Positions 12,640-23,543 of a stretch of DNA of 64,000 nucleotides are shown in pieces (the first letter of the stretch is position 1; every line of letters begins with the position of its first letter). The position numbers and the translations under genes are program-made. Below the pieces are notes generated by a model. It searched no databases and was not told where the DNA came from. It worked only from the letters and a program-made list of their open reading frames with translations. The DNA lies in contig OZ020256.1 of assembly GCA_963971285.1 (NCBI GenBank), positions 8,372,541 through 8,436,540 on the forward strand, written 5' to 3'. The stretch comes from Astropecten irregularis (Eukaryota > Echinodermata > Asteroidea > Paxillosida > Astropectinidae).

Positions 12640-13915
12640 GCCCTTGTTGGATTGACGAACCAATCAACACCAGCGGAATGGATTGAGCTTTCTGTCATAA
12701 TAATAGGCCTACATGTTGGTCGGCCAATAGGCGACCTGTATAATCACGACAACAACATGCTTGGAGCGGCATCACAAAGGATTTCTTGTAGCTGCACGAA
12801 ACATTGCGGCAGTAATCACGCCCAGTCAACCGTGTTTTTCTCACAGGCTAGTTTTATTTTATCTTTTCTCCCCGACTATAGTTTTATTTTAACTTTTCTC
12901 CCGGACTTTATTTCAACTTTTCTCCCAGACTGTAGTTTTATTTCAACTTTTCTCCCAGACTGTATTATAGTTTTATTTCATCTTTTCTCCCAGACTATAG
13001 TTTTATTTTAACTTTTCTCCCAGACTATAGTTTTATTTTAACTTTTCTCCCAGACTTTAGTTTTATTTCAACTTTTCTCCCAGACTATAGTTTTATTTCA
13101 ACTTTTCTCCCCGACTATGTTTTATTTCAACTTTTCTCCAAGACTATAGTTTAATTTCAACTTTTCTCCCAGACTACAGTTTTATTTTAACTTTTCTCCC
13201 AGACTATAGTTCTATTTCAACTTTTCTCCCCGACTATAGTTTTATTTTAACTTTTCTCCCAGACTGTAGTTTTATTTCAACTTTTCTCCAAGATTTTAGT
13301 TTTATTTCAACTTTTCTCCCAGACTACAGTTTTATTTCAACTTTTCTCCCAGACTATAGTTTTATTTCAACTTTTCTCCCAGACTATAGTTTTATTTCAA
13401 CTTTTCTCCAAGACTATAGTTTTATTTCAACTTTTCTCCCAGACTACAGTTTTATTTTAACGTTTCTCCCAGACTACAGTTTTATTTCAACTTTTCTCCC
13501 AGACTATGGTTTTATTTCAACTTTTCTCCCAGACTGTTGTTTTATTTCAACTTTTCTCCCAGACTGTAGTTTTATTTTCACTTTTCTCCAAGACTATAGT
13601 TTTATTTAAACTTTTCTCCAAGACTAGTTTTATTTCAACTTTTCTCCCAGACTATGATTTTATTACAACTTTTCTCCCAGACTGTAGTTTTATTTCAACT
13701 TTTCTCCCAGACTGTAGTTTTATTTTCACCTTTCTCCAAGACTATAGTTTTATTTAAACTTTTCTCCCAGACTATGATTTTATTACAACTTTTCTCCCAG
13801 ACTAAAATTTTATTGCCACTTTTCTCTCAGACTATAGTTTTATTTCAACTTTTCTCCCAGACTATAATTGTATTGCAACTTTTCTCCCAGATTATAGTTT
13901 TATTACAACTTTCAG
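12640..13915 (+). repeat. Composite module, left copy 2, with long 30-bp minisatellite
   Basis: After the module head (12,640-12,842) come about 35 copies of a 30-bp repeat built on TTTTATTTCAACTTTTCTCC plus CAGACTATAG. The period is a multiple of three, so all frames give artificial 10-residue peptide repeats; these should not be called genes. Each copy contains a pyrimidine tract ending CCCAG, resembling a 3' splice site on the + strand. Confidence 0.93.
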
Positions 13916-14321
13916 TCTGCTGGAGAGAAGCTCCAGGAACTCAGGAAGCATGAATGTCGTAGAATAACTAAGGTTTAATATTCTCTATTTAAATTTTGGT
14001 TTGTAAAATGTGTTGACTATGCAATGTCCCGTCGTCATCAACCAAAAGGACAAGACGATCATTACTATTATGAAATAGTAAACTTCACCTCGTGGTTATA
14101 AAGATGCGGCACATAGCACTTTTCACATGAAATGCAAATCGGCTGTGTTATCTTTAGTTGGGAGAATTGAGATTTTGAGAATTGAGAATTAAGATTCCCA
14201 TATAATAGATTTATTCGTGGAGGAGATATATAATAATAATGCAAACAATTTATTACCCTTCCACCACGCCGATAAGCACTTCACTAAGTGCCTTTGAGCA
14301 CATTTTTATGAAAAAAGCATG

Positions 14322-14409
14322 CGCTAGCTCAGGTGGGATTCGAACTCACGACCTCCTGCTTACTAGTACAGTGCAGATGCCATACCTGCTAGGCACCAAG
14401 CTAGCTGGG
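14322..14409 (-). repeat. tRNA-like sequence in the left arm
   Basis: Read on the minus strand it has an A-box-like TGGTGCCTAGCAGG, a D-stem GTGCC/GGCAT, and a T-arm GTGAG-TTCGAAT-CCCAC with one mismatched pair. AGCTAGC words flank it. The anticodon arm does not fold cleanly, so it is a tRNA-derived (SINE-like) sequence and not a working tRNA gene. An inverted copy lies at 17,503-17,642. Confidence 0.6.
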
Positions 14410-15035
14410 GGTCAGTAGAGTGAATCGCAGAGTGGTGCTTTGTTATATTTTACGTGTGCAAAGGCACTTAATGAACTTATTGAAGTGCTTATCATAATCA
14501 ACGTGGTTTAAGAGCAATGTTGTATGCATTTATATTCCCATACATGTGCAACGTGTACTCAGTATGCAGTAGCATAGTCAAAGGCGCCTGAATAAAAAAT
14601 AGGTCAGCGCGTATTCACGCACAACGCGCTTCTTGGCCAGGTTCAGACCGTACCCTACATACAATGTACATGTTTTATATTGAAATTAGGGTTAGGGTTA
14701 GGTTAATTTAATATAGCTCCATGGGTAGTACATGGTTAAAGGCCTAATGGTGAAGTTCGCGCAGTATAGTAGTTCACACACGACGCGCTAGCGCTGTATA
14801 CACTAGCATCAGACAAGGTAGGCCAGGGCCGGCTGGCAGTAGGGGCCTAGCCTACGGCACACAAAATGTAGGCCTAAATATCATGACACAAAGTGCCTCG
14901 TGTACGTTTCATTTATTTAACTCAAATCCAGTTTTTATTCGGGAAATCAAATCAAATGTTTGATAAAACTTGCTTTATTTTCTCTCTTGAAGTCACGGTC
15001 CATTCATCGATTTACGTCCCAGATTTCGTAAATCC

Positions 15036-16830
15036 TTTTTAATTTTAGGGTAGCAGCGGCCTATGTATGTATCAAATACTTTGGGTAACAAATAATACGC
15101 TGAATTTCAACAAGACTATATTAATCATTATGGATCTTTCAACTTGTATATAAACGACCGAGCAAAACATACCCATACATTTTACGCCAAGATTCTCTCT
15201 AAATAAGAACAATTGCTTGTTAATCAATTATTTTTTCTGATACATGTAGTGATTGGATAAAGTAAAATTCGAACGATTATGTTGTGTTGTGTTCCCCCTT
15301 ATTGTACTAATTACGATCACAGTTAAGGAGTACTTGAGTCAAGATGATTCACCCTGCCTGATACATGTTTAAAAAATAATGCTATCCAACACAAGTAAGC
15401 TTATTCTTGTATGAATTTTCTATGATTGTCAAGTCTGACACACATACCAGAAAACTGCTACAATGTAATACATTTTAGGGCAGGAGAGCAGCTGGTTCTC
15501 CAAAAACAATATAATATAATGTCCACGCGGCTAGCGCGCGGGCGAGTTGTCAGGCCTACGTACTGGTGTAGCCTTCATTCAAGACGCGATAGCGAACAAA
15601 ATGTCTCGCTTACACAAGAAGTGGGTTGTCATCGGCCCGTCGGCTGTTTTGCTTTTCACCACGCTGAAGAAAAGTGACAAACTCATGACCTTATTCCAAT
15701 CCCCGATCAATAAGTAATATTAATTAATTCCTGTGGGATAGACGTTTAAAACATGACGAGACAATTCTCATACAAAAAAAAAAAAAGTGAGTCACCGTAT
15801 AACATTGACAGTCATTATTTTGGAGAAACTATACCACCGGTTCTTCTCATAAACACACTCTCACAAAAGAGGCTACACGGTCTCCGCAAACCTTCCTTAT
15901 TTTACTCCCAACTCTGCTTGGAGTTCTACTTCTTATATTGTTTCATTCAGATTTTAAACAATATTCAATTTGCCTCAGACCGAACAGAGGCGTACAATTG
16001 GAACCTCCTTCCCTTTTATAGGACTGTAGTAATTAACATTTGGATAGGTCTGTTTCGATCCGCTTCTATTTTTATTGGTGGTTGTAATTGCCAACAATTT
16101 TGTCCATGTGCTTATAAGTTTTGGGTCATCGGATCTTCAAAAAATTTCACGGCAATCCTTATGCTTAGAGGGAGTTAGAGCTGCAGTTTTGTAGTGTGCG
16201 AGCACAATATTCTTCATGCACTACATACGTAAGTGTAGGGTAGCCTACCCGTACCGTAGGCGCGGCCTATGCGCAAGGCCTGTGAACACCGGCCCGGTCA
16301 GCTAGCATGCAATGTACTTTACAGTGTACATTTGTGTACATGTTTATGGCGTATGTCGACATACTGTATCCATAGGACATGTACTGAACTTCCCTACAAA
16401 ATAAATGTAATACTATGTTGTCGCGTCTGACCTCTGAACTGTGGCAAGCCGGTAATAAATGACACGGTGCGCTGACCTTTTTGTCAACTGCTGAGCTGAG
16501 CTGAATAAAGTATATGTACACGGTTTAATAAGTATCACTATCGGTTCATAATCATCAATACTTGTACACTGTATATGTACATGTACATACATTACGGTAC
16601 ATATACAAATGAAGGGTATCCTATGGGTCATTAAGTAATGACATTTTCCGATTCACGAATAGGTGTATTTTCATTTGAGATCCAACAGAATAATTTGATA
16701 TTGAAGTATTTACATGAAAAAGTGTGAACAGAAGACAAAAGAGAAATTGGAATTAAAATCGAATTGGGACAAAAACATGAATGTAACTAAATTTCGGTAT
16801 GCATACTGAGCTTATCAATTCATTCATTTT
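15036..16830. other. Central loop of the 12.2-kb element, no recognised gene
   Basis: This is the only part without an inverted partner. The longest frame (15753-16178, 141 codons) starts with a low-complexity lysine stretch and shows no family motif. A coding role is not supported. If the element ever encoded its own enzyme, this is where a remnant would be expected, and I see none. Confidence 0.5.
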
Positions 16831-17502
16831 GATCTGGGACGTAAATCCATGAATGGACCGTGACTTCAAGAGAGAGAATAAAGCAAGTTTTAGCAAACAT
16901 TTGATTTGATTTCCCGAATGAAAACGGGATTTAAGTTAAATAAATGAACCATACACGAGGCACTTTGTGTCATGATATTTAGGCCTACATTTTGTGTGCC
17001 GTAGGCTAGGCCCCTATATACTGCCAGCCGGCCCTGGCCTACCTTGTCTGATGCTAGTGTATACAGCGCTAGCGCGTCGTGTGTGAACTACTATACTGCG
17101 CGTATTTCACCATTAGGCCTTAAACCGTGTACTACCGTAGAGCTATATTAAATTAACCTAACCCTAACCCTAATTTCAATATAAAACATGTACATTGTAT
17201 GTAGGGTACGGTCTGAACCTGGCCAAGAAGCGCGTTGTGCGTGAATACGCGCTGACCTATTTTTTATTCAGGCGCCTTTGACTATGCTACTGCATACTGA
17301 GTACACGTTGTATAATATGCACATGTACACATGTACATGTATGTGTATCATAATATAAATGCAAACAATATATTGCTCTTAAACCACGTTGATAATGATA
17401 AGCACTTCAATAAGTTCATTGCCTTTGAACACGTTAACAAATCAAGCGCTATTTCAATTGAAATAACAAAGCACCACTCTGCGATTCACTCTACTGACCC
17501 CC

Positions 17503-17642
17503 AGCTAGCTTGGTGCCTAGCAGGTATGGCATCTGCACTGTACTAGTAAGCAGGAGGTCGTGAGTTCGAATCCCACCTTATTTATTATTTATTTATTTCT
17601 TTCTTATTTTTTTATTTTTGGTTTACCTGAGCTAGCGCATGC
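17503..17642 (+). repeat. tRNA-like sequence in the right arm, split by AT-rich insert
   Basis: Inverted counterpart of 14,322-14,409 with the same A-box-like and TTCGAAT motifs. About 48 bp of T/A-rich sequence (17,579-17,626) is inserted just after CCCACCT. The left-arm copy lacks this insert, so it postdates arm formation. Confidence 0.6.
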
Positions 17643-18069
17643 TTTTTTCATATAAGCTCAAAGGCACTTAGTGAAGTGCTTATCAGCGTGGTTGAAGGGT
17701 AATAAATTGTTTGCATTATTATATATCTCCTCCGCGGATAAATCTATTACATGTATATGGGAATCTTAATTCTCAATTCTCAAAATCTCAATTCTCCCAA
17801 CTAAAAATAACAAAGCCTGCATTTCATATGAAAAGTCCTATGTCCCGCATCTTAGTAACCACAATGTGAAGTTTACTATTTCATAATAGTAATGATCGTC
17901 TTGTCCTTTTGGTTGATGACGACGGGAGTCGGGACATTGCATGGTCAACAAATTTTACAAACCAAAATTTAAATAGAGATTATTAAAACTCAGTTATTCT
18001 ACGACATTCATCTGTCCTAATAGGCGGGTGAAATAAACGATGTAAATAAATGCTTCCTGAGTTCCTGGA

Positions 18070-18680
18070 GCTTCTCTCCGGCAGACTGAAAGTGTAATAA
18101 TACTATATAGTCTGGGAGAAAAGTTGCAATAAAATTATAGTCTGGGAGAAAAGTTGAAATAAAACTATATTCTTGGAGAAAAGTGAAAATAAAACTATAT
18201 TCTGGGAGAAAAGTGAAAATAAGACTATATTCTGGGAGAAAAGTTGAAATAAAAATAAAGTCTGGGAGAAAAGTTGAAATAAAACTATAGTCTGGGAGAA
18301 AAGTTGAAATAAAACTATAGTCTGGGAGAAAAGTTGAAATAAAACAAGTCTGGGAGAAAAGTTAAAATAAAACTATAGTCTGGGAGAAAGTTTAAATAAA
18401 ACTAATGTCTGGGAGAAAAGTTAAAAAATAAAACTATAGTCGGGGAGAAAAGTTAAAATAAAACTAGCCTGGGAGAAAAACACGGTCTGACTGGGCGTGA
18501 CTACTGTCGCAATGTTTCGAGCAGCTACAAGAAATACTTTGTGATGCCGCTCCAAGCACGTTGTTGTCGTGATTATACAGGTCGCCTATTGGCTGACCAA
18601 CATGTAGGCCTATTATTATGACAGAAAGCTCAATCCATTCCGCTGGTGTTGATTGGTTCGTCAATCCAACAAGGGCGGAA
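18070..18680 (-). repeat. Composite module, right copy 1
   Basis: Inverted module with about 12 copies of the 30-bp repeat (18,100-18,483) and the module head ending near 18,680. The next part holds a 73-codon minus frame (18694-18915), homologous to that at 12398. Same layout as the left-arm modules, opposite orientation. Confidence 0.88.
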
Positions 18681-19169
18681 CAGACACGGCCAGTCATAAA
18701 TTGATATATTCATCTTGCGTTGGCCTTGGCGCTCTTGACTGGCATGGTACGCTCCAGTATCTTAGAAACAGTGTTGCTATAGTAATCGTGTAACAAATAA
18801 CTGAATGCCCGATGCTAGATCTGAAATAAAGAGTTTGGAATGCCAGACAGGCGTGCCAGCGTCGCCCAGAACCCCGGTGAATCCTTGACAGATTTTGACC
18901 GAAGTCCAGAGTCAAGACCCATGAGAGAATTTCTCAATGGTTGAGAGATGTCCTGTGAAAAGGCATTATGTGCCGCATCTTAATAACCACGAGTTGAAGT
19001 TTACTATTTCATCATAGTAATGATCGTTTTGTCCTTTAGGTTGATGACGACGGGACATTAAACCTTAGTTATTATTAAAGAATATTAAACCTTAGTTATT
19101 CTTCGACATTCATCCGTATAGGCGGGTGAAATAAACGATGTAAATGCTTCCTGAGTTCCTGGAGCTTCT

Positions 19170-20780
19170 CTCCGGCAGACTGAAAGTTGCAATAAAATTA
19201 TAGTCTGGGAGAAAAGTTGAAATAAAATTACAGTCTGGGAGAAAAGTTGAAATAAATCTATAGTCTGGGAGAAAAGTTTAAATAAAACAAGTCTGGAGAA
19301 AAGTTGAAATAAACACTATAGTCTGGGAGAAAAGTTGAAATAAAACAGGTCTGGAGAAAAGTTGAAATAAAAATATAGTCTGGGAGAAAAGTTGAAATAA
19401 GACAAGTCTGGAGAAAAGTTGAAATAAAACTATAGTCTGGGAGAAAAGTTAAAATAAAACTATAGTCCGGAGAAAAGTTGAAATAAAACTATAGTCTGGG
19501 AGAAAAGTTGAAATAAAACAAGTCTGGAGAAAAGTTGAAATAAAACTATAGGCTGGGAGAAAAGTTGAAATAAAACAGGTCTTGAGAAAAGTTGAAATAA
19601 AAATATAGTCTGGGAGAAAAGTTGAAATAAAACAAGTCTGGGAGAAAAGTTGAAATAAAACTATAGTCTGGGAGAAAAGTTGAAATAAAACAAGTCTGGA
19701 GAAAAGTTGAAATAAAACTATAGTCTGGGAGAAAAGTTGAAATAAAACTATAGTCTGGGAGAAAAGTTGAAATAAAACAAGTCTGGAGAAAAGTTGAAAT
19801 AAAACTATAGTCTGGGAGAAAAGTTGAAATAAAACAGGTCTTGAGAAAAGTTGAAATAAAAATATAGTCTGGGAGAAAAGTTGAAATAAAACAAGTCTGG
19901 AGAAAAGTTGAAATAAAACTATAGTCTGGGAGAAAAGTTAAAATAAAACTATAGTCCGGAGAAAAGTTGAAATAAAACTATAGTCTGGGAGAAAAGTTGA
20001 AATAAAACAGGTCTTGAGAAAAGTTGAAATAAAAATATAGTCTGGGAGAAAAGTTGAAATAAAACAAGTCTGGGAGAAAAGTTGAAATAAAACTATAGTC
20101 TGGGAGAAAAGTTGAAATAAAACAAGTCTGGGAGAAAAGTTGAAATAAAACTATAGTCTGGGAGAAAAGTTAAAATAAAACTATAGTCCGGAGAAAAGTT
20201 AAAATAAAACTATAGTCTGGGAGAAAAGTTGAAATAAAACAAGTCTGGAGAAAAGTTGAAATTAAACTATAGTCTGGGAGAAAAGTTGAAATAAAACAGG
20301 TCTTGAGAAAAGTTGAAATAAAAATATAGTCTGGGAGAAAAGTTGAAATAAAACAAGTCTGGGAGAAAAGTTGAAATAAAACAAGTCTGGAGAAAAGTTG
20401 AAATAAATCTATAGTCTGGGAGAAAAGTTGAAATAAAACAGGTCTTGAGAAAAGTTGAAATAAAACTATAGTCTGGGAGAAAAGTTGAAATAAAACAAGT
20501 CTGGGAGAAAAGTTGAAATAGTCGGGGAGAAAAGTTAAAATAAAACTAGCCTGGGAGAAAAACACGGTCTGACTGGGCCTGACTACTGCCGCAATGTTTG
20601 GTGCAGCTACAAGAAATCCTTTGTGATGCCGCTCCAAGCATGTTGTTGTCGTGATTATACAGGTCGCCTATTGGCCGACCAACATGTAGGCCTATTATTA
20701 TGACAGAAAAAGCAATCCATTCCGCTGGAGTTGATTGGTTCGTCAATCCAACAAGGCGGATCAGACACGGCCAGTCATAA
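19170..20780 (-). repeat. Composite module, right copy 2, expanded minisatellite
   Basis: About 1.4 kb of inverted minisatellite (19,185-20,563) in which the 30-bp form alternates with a shorter form lacking CTATAG (AACAAGTCTGGAG), giving a higher-order period of about 55-57 bp. This makes up much of the length difference between the arms. The head follows at 20,564-20,780. The segment after it contains a small local duplication at 20,886-20,915 (CCCGATGCTAGATCT twice). Confidence 0.88.
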
Positions 20781-21129
20781 ATTGATATATTCATCTTGCG
20801 TTGGCCTTGGCGCTCTTGACTGGCATGGTACGCTCCAGTATCTTAGAAACAGTGTTGCTATAGTAATCGTGTAACAAATAACTGAATGCCCGATGCTAGA
20901 TCTAGCCCGATGCTAGATCTGAAATAAAGAGTTTGGAATGCCAGACAGGCGTGCCAGCGTCGCCCAGAACCCCGGTGAATCCTTGACAGATTTTGACCGA
21001 AGTCCAGAGTCAAGACCCATGAGAGAATTTCTCAATGGTTGAGAGATTTTTAATGTCCTGTGAAAAGGCATTATGTGCCGCATCTTAATAACTACGAGGT
21101 GAAGTTAACTATTTCATAATAGTAATGAT

Positions 21130-21560
21130 CGTTTTGAGAAAAGTTTAAATAAAAGTATATAGTCTGGGAGAAAGGTTAAAATAAAACTATCTGGGAGAAA
21201 AGTTAAATAAAACTAAAGTCTGAGAGAAAAGTTGAAATAAAACTATAGTCTGGGAGAAAAGTGAAAATAAAACTATAGTCTGGGAGAAAAAAATAAATAA
21301 AACTATAGTCGGGGAGAAAATTTCAAATAAAACTAGCCTGGGAGAAAAACACGGTCTGACTAGGCGTGACTACTGCCGCAATGTTTCATGCAGCTACAAG
21401 AATTCCTCTGTGATGCCGCTCCAAGCACGTCGTCGTCCTGATTATACAGGTCGCCTATTGGCCGACCAACATGTAGAAGACAGAAAGCTCAATCCATTCC
21501 GCTGGTGTTGATTGGTTCGTCGATCCAACAAGGGCGGATCAGATACGACCAGTCATAATA
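21130..21560 (-). repeat. Composite module, right copy 3, short array
   Basis: About seven 30-bp repeats (21,133-21,345), then the module head ending near 21,535. It mirrors the short outermost module of the left arm (11,797-12,120), including the shorter TGTAGAAGACAG variant. Confidence 0.85.
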
Positions 21561-21776
21561 TATTCATCTTGCGTTGGCCTTGGCGCTCTTGACTGGCATG
21601 GTACGCTCCAGTATAAATAGGGGCTCCAACTCCGGATTTTTCGTCGAGGTTTACTCCTGAAGCCTTTTCCAAGAATAGATGAATTGCCGCAAGACAGCGG
21701 AGATTTTCTCCTAGAATTTGATGAGCGGCGTATCAAGGCTTACGACGTCCCATATCAACCTGAAGCAACCGTGGGC

Positions 21777-21880
21777 CCAATTTCATAAAGGTACTTAGCA
21801 CAAAAATTCGCTAAGCACATCTCTGTCATAGTAAAAACAGGATTAACAACCAACATCGCATTTGTAATGTAATCTAATGG
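21777..21880 (+). repeat. Short dispersed repeat (GGGCCCAATTTCATAAAG type)
   Basis: Starts GGGCCCAATTTCATAAAG and continues CTTAGCACAAAAATTCGC. A related start, GGGCTCAATTTCACGAAAG, occurs at 51,497. I associate this family with echinoderm genomes from memory; it needs a database match. Confidence 0.5.
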
Positions 21881-21999
21881 AATGACCTTTGTCCCTTTCT
21901 TAAGTAGGGAAAGCACTACTTTTTTTTTCTTAAGTCAAGGTATTTTTGGATCCAGGGTAGTGTAAGGAACAATCTGACAAGGGGTGTTGATCCGGGTGT

Positions 22000-22020
22000 G
22001 GGGGGGGGGGGGGGGGGGGG
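22000..22020 (+). repeat. Poly-G run
   Basis: Twenty-one consecutive G residues, which could form a G-quadruplex on the + strand. The run length is prone to sequencing or assembly error. C-rich runs follow near 22,286-22,306. Confidence 0.9.
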
Positions 22021-23017
22021 TTAGGTGTGCAGGCGTGCATTATCACCCCCTGCCCAATATTTCGAGGTTAAATGTCATTTAATATTGACAAAACATCTGA
22101 AGTACCAACAAAATAATGAGAAATAGCATGCTTGGAGTGTAGAAAGATTGGTTTTTGTTGTGTCTTCGAAGTGAATTTATACTATTTTTCTTCTGAATAT
22201 CATTTTTAAAAATTTAAATGCACTAAAATGCGACTTATTTTTTAAGTCCCTAGTGTTGGAAGGGGCTATCCTCCTCCCACAACTGCCCCCCCCCCCACCC
22301 CCACCCCGGTCGCTTCGCTCCCTCACGTACGACACAAAATCACCAATCAGCCCCCAATCATGAAAGAAATCGACACCAATGAATCTGACACTGTTGTTTC
22401 ATGCTTGCCCACGAAATTATGATTAAAGCGAATTTTTGGGTGACTTTAAGGGGCTGTCCCCTCCAAACGCATCACACGCGCAACTTAAGAAATCACTTTT
22501 TGCAGCCTTACACATCCCACACTTCAAACCTTTTGCACTCGAAATTATGGTTAAATCCTGCTGGACTAGACTCTCGCACTAATACATTTCGTTCGGACAG
22601 GTTAGTCAAATTTTCAATCCTCTTCGTCCCCAGTTTAAGAAAATCCAGCACGATATCTCAACTTCATTCATACCAGAATGTGGGTTTTATGGGGTTGGTT
22701 GGTGGAACCGGGAACCTTTTAAAAAAAGTGCCTATCGGCAATCATCTAAGAAAATTCGGCAACTGATTAAAATAAAATTGAGAGGGCCGGTTTGACAAAG
22801 ACTAGCCCATTCTTAAGAAGCAAAACCAACCGTATCGGTCTTCTTTTTCGTATATCAATTGGGTGGGGAAGTATCTGGGAGGATTGTGGATTGCCGGGAA
22901 CAGCCGAGAATAAAATAGTTTTCTTTTGTACAGAAAATAATACCCATAACAAGCGGGGAGAATCCGCAGCTGTTCTTAGCTGCTTCGTGGAACAGGCACG
23001 GCATAGGCATTGCTGCC

Positions 23018-23460
23018 AGTTTTATAAAGAAAATAAAGCCCGCGCGCTAGGTGCGTGGAGTGCGTGGGGCTGCTCTGTGTGTGAAGTATTGCGGCCGCTT
23101 TTTATAAAGAAAATAAAGCCCGCGCGCTAGGTGCGTGGAGTGCGTGGGGCTGCTCTGTTTGTGAAGTATTGCGGCCGCTTTTTATAAAGAAAATAAAGCC
23201 CGCGCGCTAGGTGTGTGGAGTGCGTGGGACTGCCCTGTGTGTTAAGTATTGCGGCCGCTTTTTATAAAGAAAATAAAGCCCGCGCGCTAGGTGCGTGGAG
23301 TGCGTGGGGCTGCTCTGTTTGTGAAGTATTGCGGCCGCTTTTTATAAAGAAAATAAAGCCCGCGCGCTAGGTGCGTGGAGTGCGTGGGACTGCCCTGTGT
23401 GTGAAGTATTTCGGCCGCTTTTTATAAAGAAAATAAAGCCCGCGCGCTAATGCGCGCTAG
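23018..23460 (-). repeat. 80-bp subterminal tandem repeats, right arm
   Basis: About 5.5 inverted copies (starts near 23018, 23098, 23178, 23258, 23338, 23418) of the left-arm 80-bp repeat. Copy number differs between arms (5.5 versus 4.6) while sequence is nearly the same, which fits unequal exchange after insertion. Confidence 0.92.
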
Positions 23461-23543
23461 CCACCCGCTCCCTAGCTACTAATAATTTAACTTTTTTCCT
23501 CCGCGCACCTCACGCGCGAGTCTAGTTTGTTTCGTTCAGATCT
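23407..23543 (-). repeat. Right terminal inverted repeat of the 12.2-kb element
   Basis: Exact reverse complement of 11,328-11,464, ending CGTTCAGATCT, followed by GTAC (23544-23547) and then normal satellite sequence. Confidence 0.92.

Larger units (their letters stand above)
21620..23000. other. Right-arm-only segment, no recognised gene
   Basis: About 1.4 kb without a partner in the left arm. It includes a short dispersed repeat (21,777-21,880), a G-run and a C-run. Frames at 22401 and 22792 match nothing known; the latter runs into the 80-bp repeats. Probably a later insertion or a remnant of the progenitor's interior. Confidence 0.5.
11328..23543. mobile_element. 12.2-kb foldback-type element with complex inverted arms
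   Basis: The element begins AGATCTGAACG and ends with its reverse complement. The outermost 137 bp at each end are identical. GTAC is duplicated at the borders. The arms are inverted copies of one another: left about 11,328-15,035, right about 16,830-23,543, around a 1.8-kb unmatched loop. Outer to inner, each arm has terminal unique DNA, 80-bp tandem repeats, composite modules with a 30-bp minisatellite, and an inner block with a tRNA-like sequence and a short (TTAGGG)n-like stretch. The right arm is longer because the minisatellites expanded and about 1.4 kb is inserted at 21,620-23,000. No reading frame resembles a transposase, polymerase or integrase, so it looks non-autonomous. The plan recalls sea-urchin TU foldback elements, but I cannot assign a superfamily. 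Confidence 0.9.

Noticed and set aside
12652-13953. Long frames with repeating FxxTFLPDYS-type peptides (also 20170-20637, minus)
   Set aside because: They are translations of the 30-bp minisatellite, whose period is a multiple of three. All strands and frames give such peptides, and there is no start context or family match.
14688-14703. Possible telomere repeat TTAGGGTTAGGG
   Set aside because: Only two to three repeats, part of an inverted arm and mirrored at 17,157. It is not evidence of a chromosome end.
15753-16178. 141-codon frame in the loop of the 12.2-kb element
   Set aside because: It has a low-complexity start, no motif, no homologue I recognise and no splice or promoter context.
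11328-23543. Polinton/Maverick or a giant virus-like element
   Set aside because: It is long with terminal inverted repeats, but the duplication is 4 bp instead of 6 and there is no polymerase, integrase, capsid or protease signature.
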